Positions 48,636 to 54,963 of a DNA stretch of 64,000 nucleotides are shown here, in pieces. A program made the position numbers and the translations under genes. The stretch comes from Rhodocyclaceae bacterium (GTDB lineage Bacteria > Pseudomonadota > Gammaproteobacteria > Burkholderiales > Rhodocyclaceae): positions 23,304-87,303 of the forward strand of contig JAQTNA010000013.1 in assembly GCA_028714035.1 (NCBI GenBank), read 5' to 3'. Each line of letters opens with the position of its first letter. Within the stretch, counting starts at the first letter, position 1. Below the pieces are notes generated by a model. That model searched no databases and was not told the origin of the DNA. It saw only the letters and a program-made list of their open reading frames with translations.

Positions 48636-49083
48636 TTTTCACGAATTCGAGCACTTCCGCCGCATGTCCGGCTACCTTGACGCCGCGCCATTCACGGCGC
48701 AGGACGCCATTTCCATCAATGACGAAGGTGGAGCGTTCGATGCCACGGACCTGTTTGCCATACAAGGTTTTCAACTTGATGACCGAGAACAGGGCGCAGG
48801 CGATTTCCTGCCCGTCCGAGAGCAGCTCGAAGGGCAGGCCCAGCTTGGCCTTGAAGTTCTCATGGGACTTGAGACTGTCCCGGGAGATGCCGTAGATGTC
48901 GGTGCCCGTCGCCTGAAACTCGGCGTATAGGTCGCGAAAGTCCCCCGCCTCGGTGGTGCAGCCCGGGGTGCTGTCCTTGGGGTAAAAGTAGATTACGAGT
49001 TTCTTGCCGCGGGCTGAGGAAAACTGGAAGGTCTGGCCACCGGTGGCCGGCAGGCTGAAGTCGGGGACGGTTTGATCGAGCAT
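48616..49083 (-). CDS. bcp: BCP/PrxQ-type peroxiredoxin lacking the usual resolving cysteine
   Basis: This 155-residue thioredoxin-fold protein should reduce peroxides. The peroxidatic cysteine is Cys42 in KDSTPGCTTEAGDF. In typical BCP a resolving cysteine lies five residues later (as in CTVQAC), but here that place is glycine, so it may work as a 1-Cys enzyme or use another cysteine (EIACALF, residue 96 region). The final residues TVSGQR and the stop are encoded by heptamer element H5. It lies between arnD and phoH, all read on the minus strand. Confidence 0.9.
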   Translation of the reverse strand: MLDQTVPDFSLPATGGQTFQFSSARGKKLVIYFYPKDSTPGCTTEAGDFRDLYAEFQATGTDIYGISRDSLKSHENFKAKLGLPFELLSDGQEIACALFSVIKLKTLYGKQVRGIERSTFVIDGNGVLRREWRGVKVAGHAAEVLEFVKTVSGQR

Positions 49084-49136
49084 GGTCGCCTCTTCTGTTG
49101 TGATGAGGTATCAGTTTAACGCCAAAAACTTGATTG

Positions 49137-49252
49137 AACCGCAAAGGCGCGGAGGCGCAGAGAAAAACAAGAAAGCGAGGGAAAAAGGCACGCCTCGCTT
49201 AGATGTTCAGCCGACGTGGGTCTTCTCCGCGCCTCTGCGTCTCTGCGGTGAA
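49137..49252. repeat. AACCGC paired-arm element E2
   Basis: The left arm (49137-49167) starts AACCGCAAAGGCGCGGAGG and the right arm (49223-49252) ends CTGCGTCTCTGCGGTGAA. The 55 bp between contain a perfect AAGCGAGG/CCTCGCTT hairpin not shared with E1 or E3. It lies between arnD and bcp. Confidence 0.8.
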
Positions 49253-49267
49253 ACGGGGGGGACGCCC

Positions 49268-50176
49268 TCAAGCCAAAAATTCCGGCCCCTGGATCATGAG
49301 GGTGCCGGAGCGGCCGGGGATTTCGCTGCGCTGGAATTCGCAGCGGGGCAGGGTGGCCAGGTTCAGTGATTCGAACAGGGTTCGGGTCGGCACCAGTTCA
49401 TGCCCCTGAGCCTGCCAGCCTGAGAGCAGGCGCTCGAACACCGGCAGAAGCTTCATGCCTTCCAGTTCGGCGTGCAGGGTATAGACATGGCCGGTGGCGG
49501 GCATGTCGGCGGTGAGGGCCAGGATGTGCTCATGCACGTTGTCCACCGTCAGGCCATCCACGCCTATCAGCTCGTCCAGGGTGGGCAGGGTGGAAGGCAG
49601 TTGCGGGCAGGCGACCACCTCGCCGTTTTGCACCGGGATGAAGGGCGCCGTACCGCGGCAGTCGGAGGAGTAATCGAAGCCCAGGCGTTGCGTCAGGCGC
49701 AGGGCATGGGCGTTCATCTGCCAGCCCGCGGCGCCGTGCGTCCTCGCGGGCGCACCGAAAATTTCCTGGAAGCGGGTGGCGGCCAGGGCCAGTTCCTTCT
49801 CGGTCCAGGCGGCGTCAGCCTTCTCCACGCCATCCTGCCAGCGAATGTGGTCCCAGGTGTGGATGCCCACCTCGAAGCCGCAGTCCCGAACCCCCTTCAG
49901 GATGTCCGCGCAACGCTTGCCGATGTCCGGGCCAGGCAGGAGGGTGCCATACATCAGGGTCTTCAGGCCGTAGTGCTCCACGACGGAGGTGCGGGACACC
50001 TTCTTCATGAAACCGGGCCGGAACACCCGCTTGATGGCCCGGCCGGTGTGGTCCGGACCCAGGGAAAAGAGGAAAGTCGCCCCCGCCTTGTGCCGACGCA
50101 GGCACTCCACCAGTCGCGGCACGCCTTCCAGCGTGCCGCGGTAGGTGTCCACGTCTATCTTCAGGGCGAGTTTCAC
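49268..50176 (-). CDS. arnD: L-Ara4FN-undecaprenol deformylase
   Basis: ArnD removes the formyl group from undecaprenyl-phosphate-Ara4FN at the inner membrane, a step needed before lipid A is modified. The 302-residue polysaccharide-deacetylase-fold protein has KIDVDTYRGTLEGVPRLVE (metal-binding aspartates), GPDHTGRAIKR, EVGIHTWDHIRWQ (metal histidines), YSSDCRGTAPF and YTLHAELEG, matching E. coli ArnD closely. The start is GTG 50176; heptamer element H6 begins 4 bases upstream of it. Confidence 0.94.
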   Translation of the reverse strand: MKLALKIDVDTYRGTLEGVPRLVECLRRHKAGATFLFSLGPDHTGRAIKRVFRPGFMKKVSRTSVVEHYGLKTLMYGTLLPGPDIGKRCADILKGVRDCGFEVGIHTWDHIRWQDGVEKADAAWTEKELALAATRFQEIFGAPARTHGAAGWQMNAHALRLTQRLGFDYSSDCRGTAPFIPVQNGEVVACPQLPSTLPTLDELIGVDGLTVDNVHEHILALTADMPATGHVYTLHAELEGMKLLPVFERLLSGWQAQGHELVPTRTLFESLNLATLPRCEFQRSEIPGRSGTLMIQGPEFLA

Positions 50177-50179
50177 TAT

Positions 50180-50246
50180 GGGAAGTGGGAAGTGGGGAGT
50201 GGGGAGTGGGGTTGCCGACTACCCACTTCCTACTTCCCACTCCCCA
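50180..50246. repeat. Heptamer element H6 between arnA decarboxylase and arnD
   Basis: The left array (50180-50212) has words GTGGGAA and GTGGGGA. The right array (50221-50246) is inverted with CCCACTTCC words. The spacer is only about 8 bases, so it can fold as one long hairpin. The words match H1 and H3. Confidence 0.85.
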
Positions 50247-50253
50247 GGAAAAG

Positions 50254-51297
50254 TCAGTCCATCAGCGCCCGGGCAGCGATGACGTCGCCGCGATAGGCTT
50301 CGAAGATGGCGCGCAGTGCGTCCTCGAAGGTCACGGTCGGTTCCCAGTTCAGATCAGACATGGTGTTGCTGATCTTGGGCACCCGGTGCTGGGTGTCCTG
50401 GTAGCCCTTGCCGTAGTACTCGCCGGAGGTGGTCTCCAGAACCTGCACCTGGGACAGGCTGGCGGCATACTCCGGGTACTCGGCGGCCAGTTTCATCATC
50501 AGGGCGGCCAGGTCGCGGATGGAGTAGTTGTTCTTCGGGTTGCCGATGTTGTAGATCTTGCCGTTGGCGATGCCGTCCTTGTTCTCGATGATCTTCATCA
50601 GGGCGTCAATGCCGTCCGTCACATAGGTGAAGGAGCGCTTCTGGGCGCCGCCATCCACCAGCTTGATGTTCTCGCCGCGCACGATATGGCCCAGGAACTG
50701 GGTGATGACCCGGCTGGAGCCTTCCTTGGGCGTGTGGATGGAATCCAGGCCCGGTCCGATCCAGTTGAAGGGACGGAACAGGGTGTATTGCAGGCCCTCC
50801 TGCTGGGCGTAGGCGTGGATCACCCGGTCCATCATCTGCTTGGCGCAGGAGTAGATCCAGCGTGGCTTGTTGATCGGGCCCAGCACCAGGTTGGAGTTTT
50901 CCGGATCGAATTCCGGGTCCTGGCTCATGCCATAGACCTCGGAGGTGGAGGGGAAGATCACCCGCTTCTTGTACTTCACGGCCTGCCGGATGATGGGCAG
51001 GTTGGCCTCGAAGTCCAGTTCGAACACCCGCAGAGGCTCCTTGACGTAGGTGGCGGGCGTGGCGATAGCCACCAGGGGCAGGATCACGTCGCACTTCTTG
51101 ACGTGGTACTCGATCCACTCCTTGTTGATGGTGATGTCGCCCTCGAAGAAGTGGAAACGGTCATTGCCCATGAGATCGGTGACGCGCTCCGAATTCATGT
51201 CCATGCCATACACCTCCCAGTCGGTGGTGGCAAGGATGCGCTGGGACAGGTGGTGGCCGATGAAGCCGTTTACGCCGAGGATGAGGATTTTTTTCAT
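50254..51297 (-). CDS. arnA: UDP-glucuronate decarboxylase (ArnA C-terminal part as a separate protein)
   Basis: This 347-residue SDR enzyme matches the C-terminal domain of E. coli ArnA, which oxidises and decarboxylates UDP-glucuronate to UDP-4-keto-pentose. It has the NAD motif GVNGFIGHHL, EYHVKKCDVILPLVAIATPA, STSEVYG, KPRWIYSCAKQMMDRVI with the Tyr-Lys pair, RPFNWIGPGLD and GKGYQDTQHR. In E. coli this domain is fused to the formyltransferase; here the formyltransferase is the adjacent upstream gene, ending 17 bases before. NAD-dependent action in the cytoplasm is expected. Confidence 0.94.
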   Translation of the reverse strand: MKKILILGVNGFIGHHLSQRILATTDWEVYGMDMNSERVTDLMGNDRFHFFEGDITINKEWIEYHVKKCDVILPLVAIATPATYVKEPLRVFELDFEANLPIIRQAVKYKKRVIFPSTSEVYGMSQDPEFDPENSNLVLGPINKPRWIYSCAKQMMDRVIHAYAQQEGLQYTLFRPFNWIGPGLDSIHTPKEGSSRVITQFLGHIVRGENIKLVDGGAQKRSFTYVTDGIDALMKIIENKDGIANGKIYNIGNPKNNYSIRDLAALMMKLAAEYPEYAASLSQVQVLETTSGEYYGKGYQDTQHRVPKISNTMSDLNWEPTVTFEDALRAIFEAYRGDVIAARALMD

Positions 51298-51314
51298 TAT
51301 GAAGACGCTCGAAG

Positions 51315-52280
51315 TCAGTTGAACGGAGCCTTGCGCTCGCCGAACAGGGCATGGATGCGGCTCGCATCCATCGTCATGCCGTCGAATTCGAGAGCAGTGA
51401 GGCGCAAAACCGCCATTGTCTCACCTGCACCGCAATCAGCAAAGCAGCGGCCATTTTCCACATACAGTCCGGGCTCGGAAGACCGCGGGACGCGCTCCGG
51501 TTCTGGCAGGCTGCCGAGTACCAGCAGCCGTCGGCCGTCCAGGGTGGTGAAGGCGCCCGGATAGGGTGGGGCCACGGCGCGTATGAGGTTGTGGATCTCG
51601 GTGGCGGGCCTGGTCCAGTCAATCCGGCCGTCCTCCGGTTTCCTGCCGCCAAAATAGGAGCCGGACGCCAGATCGTTGGGCAGGCTGGGCGCCGTGCCGG
51701 AGAGGAGGGCTGGCAGCACGTCGTTCAGGGCCATCTCGGCGGCCACCGTCACCTTGGCGAACACGTCGCCGGCCGTATCGAAGGGCAGAATGGGCACGGC
51801 CTGTCGGGCGATGATGGCTCCGGCGTCCGGTTTGGCTACCATTTCGTGTAGCGTCGCCCCCGTCTCCTTCTCGCCGCGGATGATGGCCCAATTCACCGGC
51901 ACCCGGCCCCGGTACTTCGGCAGGAGCGAGCCGTGCATGTTGTAGGCGCCACGGGAGGCGAGCTCCAGCAGCTCCGGCTTCAGCATCTGCCGGTAGTAGA
52001 AGGAAAAGATGAAATCCGGCCGGAGCGCTCGGATGCGCTCGATGACTTCCGGGGCATTGGCGTCCGCCGGCGTGATGACCGGGATGTCGTGCATCGCGGC
52101 CAGTTTGGCCACACTCTCGAACCAGATGGTCTCGGCGGGTGAGTCCTCGTGGGTCACTACCAGGGCCACGTCCACGCCGTGGGCCAGCAGCACCGACAGG
52201 CAGCGCACCCCGACGTTGTGGTAGGCGAAGACGACGGCCCTTGCTGGGGAGTGGGAAGTGGGGAGTGGGGAGTGGGTCAT
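51315..52280 (-). CDS. arnA: UDP-Ara4N formyltransferase (ArnA N-terminal part as a separate protein)
   Basis: This 321-residue protein matches the N-terminal domain of E. coli ArnA, which formylates UDP-Ara4N with N10-formyl-THF. It has RAVVFAYHNVGVRCLSVLL, FSFYYRQMLKPELLEL and the catalytic NMHGSLLPKYRGRVPVNWAI followed by TGATLHEMVAKPDAGAI. The first 13 residues (MTHSPLPTSHSPA) are encoded by heptamer array H7, and no other in-frame start lies between them and the conserved core. So the repeat appears to supply the real start. It lies between arnC and the decarboxylase gene. Confidence 0.92.
   Translation of the reverse strand: MTHSPLPTSHSPARAVVFAYHNVGVRCLSVLLAHGVDVALVVTHEDSPAETIWFESVAKLAAMHDIPVITPADANAPEVIERIRALRPDFIFSFYYRQMLKPELLELASRGAYNMHGSLLPKYRGRVPVNWAIIRGEKETGATLHEMVAKPDAGAIIARQAVPILPFDTAGDVFAKVTVAAEMALNDVLPALLSGTAPSLPNDLASGSYFGGRKPEDGRIDWTRPATEIHNLIRAVAPPYPGAFTTLDGRRLLVLGSLPEPERVPRSSEPGLYVENGRCFADCGAGETMAVLRLTALEFDGMTMDASRIHALFGERKAPFN
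52246..52278. repeat. Heptamer array H7 at the formyltransferase start
   Basis: Words GTGGGAA, GTGGGGA and GTGGGGA run in tandem, ending at the CAT complement of the start codon (52278-52280). There is no clear inverted partner close by; a small CAGGC/GCCTG hairpin follows at 52289-52304. Confidence 0.8.
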
Positions 52281-52357
52281 GGGTAGCCCAGGCGTTTTTG
52301 CCTGAAAGATCTTCTGGAGGAAGGAGCGGGATTTTACCCCTTCTCCCCGGTAATCAT

Positions 52358-52387
52358 CCTCAGTCCTCAGCCCTCAGTCCTTGATCC
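52358..52387. repeat. Heptamer array H8 at the arnC 3' end
   Basis: On the minus strand the words CTGAGGA, CTGAGGG and CTGAGGA (plus strand CCTCAGT type) run in tandem. They encode the last residues of ArnC (QGLRAED) and its stop. No inverted partner is visible. Confidence 0.75.
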
Positions 52388-53316
52388 CGTTCAAGCACCG
52401 CCGCTACCGTGTAGCGCGGCCGCAGTCTCACCTGCTGGTAGATGCGGCCCACGTATTCGCCCAGGAGGCCCACGGCGAAGAGGAGGATGCCGAGCAGAAA
52501 GAAGGCGATGCCGAACAGGGTGAACAGGCCCTCCGCTTCCGGGCCGACCACCAGGCGGCGAATGAACAGGTAGACGACGAAGAACGCCGAGAGCAGGGAC
52601 AGCACGATGCCGGCCATGGAGAACATCTGTAGCGGCATGACCGAGAAGCCGGTCACCAGATCGAAGTTCAGGCGGATCAGGCTGTAGAGGGAGTATTTCG
52701 ACTCCCCGGCCGCCCGCTCCTCGTGCTTCACCTCGATCTCCACCGGCTTCTGCGCGAAGGTATAGGCCAGGGCGGGGATGAAGGTGTTCACCTCGCGGCA
52801 GGAGTTGATGGCGTCAATGATGGAACGGCTGTAGGCGCGCAACATGCAGCCCTGGTCGGTCATCTTGATGCGCGTGATTTTTTCCCGGATGTGGTTCATG
52901 GCCCGGGAGGCGTACTTTCGGAAGGCCGTGTCCTGGCGTTGCTGGCGGATGCTGCCCACGTAGTCGTAGCCTTCCTGCATCTTGGCGACGAGCTTGCCGA
53001 TCTCTTCCGGCGGGTTCTGCAGGTCGGCGTCCAGGGTGACGACAATCTCGCCCCGGCTGTGCTCGAAGCCCGCCATGATGGCCAGATGCTGCCCGGCGTT
53101 GGCGCCGAACAGCACGACCCGCGTCACGTCCGGCCGCGCCTGGAACTGCTGCCGCAGGATGGCGGCTGAGCGGTCCTTCGAGCCGTCGTTGATGAAGATG
53201 ACTTCGTAGGAGGTCTGGAGCGCGTCCAGGGCCGGGTAAAGCCGCGCGAACAAAGTCGCGAGGCCTTCTTCCTCGTTGTAAACGGGGATGATGACTGAGA
53301 GTTCGGGCTTGTTCAT
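52360..53316 (-). CDS. arnC: Undecaprenyl-phosphate Ara4FN transferase
   Basis: ArnC moves Ara4FN from UDP to undecaprenyl phosphate on the inner membrane. From ATG 53316 it has 318 residues: a GT2 domain with LSVIIPVYNEEEGLATLF, FINDGSKDRSA and TLDADLQNPPEEI (DxD motif), EKITRIKMTDQGCMLRAYSR, and two C-terminal membrane helices. The longer open frame is a shadow of arnB. The start overlaps the arnB stop by 4 bases. The C-terminal QGLRAED is read from heptamer array H8. Confidence 0.94.
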   Translation of the reverse strand: MNKPELSVIIPVYNEEEGLATLFARLYPALDALQTSYEVIFINDGSKDRSAAILRQQFQARPDVTRVVLFGANAGQHLAIMAGFEHSRGEIVVTLDADLQNPPEEIGKLVAKMQEGYDYVGSIRQQRQDTAFRKYASRAMNHIREKITRIKMTDQGCMLRAYSRSIIDAINSCREVNTFIPALAYTFAQKPVEIEVKHEERAAGESKYSLYSLIRLNFDLVTGFSVMPLQMFSMAGIVLSLLSAFFVVYLFIRRLVVGPEAEGLFTLFGIAFFLLGILLFAVGLLGEYVGRIYQQVRLRPRYTVAAVLERDQGLRAED

Positions 53317-54464
53317 TTCTTGTTCTGCAAGAGGATGTCCTTGAGCGCGGAGCAAACCCGCTCCACGTCCCCGTCGTCCATGGCAGGGAAAAGCGGCAGT
53401 GTAACCGTTTCGCGACCCACCCGTTCCGCATGGGGGAAGTCGCCCTCCTCGTAGCCGAGGCCGCGATAGAGCTTGAACAGGTGCATGGCCGGGTAGTGCA
53501 CGCCGACGCCGATTTCCTTCTCCGCCATGCGCTTCACGAATTCGGCGCGGCCGATGCTCATGCGATCCAGAGGCAGGAGCGGCTGGAACATGTGCCAGTT
53601 GGAATTCTCGAAGTCCCTGGGCGGTAGTTCCAGGCCCATCTCCAGCAACTCGCCGCCGTTTGCATCGAACCAATCAAAGTAGCGCCGGGCCAGTTCGCGC
53701 CTTCGGGCGGTGAAGGCAGCGAGATGGGGCAACTGGCCCAGTCCGATGCGGGCCGCCACGTCCGTGAGGTTGGCCTTGCCGCCGGGCTCCATCACCTCCA
53801 TGGAACCGTCCGCCAGGCGCTGCACACCCTGCAGGCGCAGGCGTTCGCAGCGGGCGATCAATTCGGCGTCGGCATCCTCCGGCAGCACCAGGCAGCCGCC
53901 TTCGGTAGTGGTGAGATTCTTGTTGGCGTGGAAGGAGAAGGAGATGTAGTCGCCGAAGCTGCCGATCAGCCGGCCGTCCGAGGAGGCACCGATTGCCTGG
54001 GCCGCGTCCTCCACCACCCGCACGTTGTATTCCGCGGCGATGTCGTAGAGATGTTCCCGGCGCACCGGCAGGCCCGCCAGGTCCACCGGAATGATGGCGC
54101 GGCTACGGTGACTCATGGCCTCCTCGATCTTGTCCAGGGCGATGTTGCGCGTGGCGGGATCCACATCCACGAACACCGGTCTTGCGCCCACGGCCAGGAT
54201 GACGTTGGCGGTGGCGACCCAGCTCATGGGCGTGGTGATGACCTCGTCGCCGGGACCGATGTCGAGAAGGCGCAGGGCCGTCTCCATGGTGACCGTGCCG
54301 GAGTTGAAGGCGCGCACCGTGCGCCCGCCGAACAGTTCGCTCAGCGCCGCCTCGAATTCCCGGCATTTGGGTCCGGTGGTGATCCAGCCGGAGCGCAGGA
54401 CGTCGGCGACGCCGGCGATGGATTCCTCGTCTATGGAGGGGCGGGTGAAGGGTAGGAAGCTCAT
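53313..54464 (-). CDS. arnB: UDP-Ara4O aminotransferase
   Basis: ArnB converts UDP-4-keto-arabinose to UDP-Ara4N with PLP and glutamate. The 383-residue fold-type I protein of the DegT family has FLPFTRPSIDEESIAGVADV, NSGTVTMETALRLLDIGPGD, TTPMSWVATANVIL, EDAAQAIGAS and the PLP lysine in SFHANKNLTTTEGG. It overlaps the flippase-like gene upstream and arnC downstream by 4 bases each, so the three are read together. Confidence 0.95.
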   Translation of the reverse strand: MSFLPFTRPSIDEESIAGVADVLRSGWITTGPKCREFEAALSELFGGRTVRAFNSGTVTMETALRLLDIGPGDEVITTPMSWVATANVILAVGARPVFVDVDPATRNIALDKIEEAMSHRSRAIIPVDLAGLPVRREHLYDIAAEYNVRVVEDAAQAIGASSDGRLIGSFGDYISFSFHANKNLTTTEGGCLVLPEDADAELIARCERLRLQGVQRLADGSMEVMEPGGKANLTDVAARIGLGQLPHLAAFTARRRELARRYFDWFDANGGELLEMGLELPPRDFENSNWHMFQPLLPLDRMSIGRAEFVKRMAEKEIGVGVHYPAMHLFKLYRGLGYEEGDFPHAERVGRETVTLPLFPAMDDGDVERVCSALKDILLQNKK

Positions 54465-54832
54465 GATCTGGAAACGAGGTAGACGCCGATGATGATGATG
54501 CCGATGCCGAGGAGACGCATGAAGCCCACGTCCTCGCCGAACCAGTAGTAGGCGATGATGGCATTGACCACGTAGCCGATGGACAGCATGGGATAGGCCA
54601 TGCTTACCTGAACCCGGGACAGGGCCAGGATCCAGACCACGACACTGATGACGTAGCAGGAGAGGCCGCCCAGGATGTAGGGCTGGAACGCGACCTTCAT
54701 GCCTATGGGCAGGAGGTTCTCCAGGTGGAACTCGAAGTGGCCGATGGCGTTGGTGCCGGCCTTCAGCAGCAACTGGGCGGCGGCGTTGAGCAACACGCCG
54801 GTGAGGATGAGGGCAAAGCTGACGGCGGTCAT
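54461..54832 (-). CDS. ArnE/ArnF-like flippase subunit
   Basis: This 123-residue protein has four membrane helices of the small multidrug resistance/EamA type: FALILTGVLLNAAAQLLLKAG, ILGGLSCYVISVVVWILALS, VQVSMAYPMLSIGYVVNAII and LLGIGIIIIGVYLV. E. coli uses two such proteins, ArnE and ArnF, to flip undecaprenyl-phosphate-Ara4N; only one is seen here, so it may act as a homodimer. Its position directly before arnB supports the role. Which of E or F it matches cannot be decided by eye. Confidence 0.8.
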   Translation of the reverse strand: MTAVSFALILTGVLLNAAAQLLLKAGTNAIGHFEFHLENLLPIGMKVAFQPYILGGLSCYVISVVVWILALSRVQVSMAYPMLSIGYVVNAIIAYYWFGEDVGFMRLLGIGIIIIGVYLVSRS

Positions 54833-54871
54833 GGGTTCGTCGTGGTCTGAAAGAGCGATGGTAGGTTGGAC

Positions 54872-54963
54872 TGTAGGTCGGGCTTCAGCCCGACAGGAAC
54901 GGAGTAGATGGGAAATGTCGGGCTGGAGCCCGACCTACAACCCTCTGCGCCTCCGCGGTTCAT
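54872..54963. repeat. REPIN-c fused to an AACCGC arm (E4)
   Basis: Two 24-bp GTAG-type REP units (54872-54895 and inverted 54916-54939) are the same in 23 of 24 positions when one is reversed, with stems GTCGGGCT/AGCCCGAC. They are 20 bp apart. Immediately after, at 54942-54963, lies one arm of the AACCGC family. The pair separates arnT from the flippase-like gene. Confidence 0.85.

Noticed and set aside
50254..52280. The two arnA parts as one gene broken by a frameshift
   Set aside because: There is a clean stop, a 17-bp gap and a proper ATG, and each product is full length for its domain.
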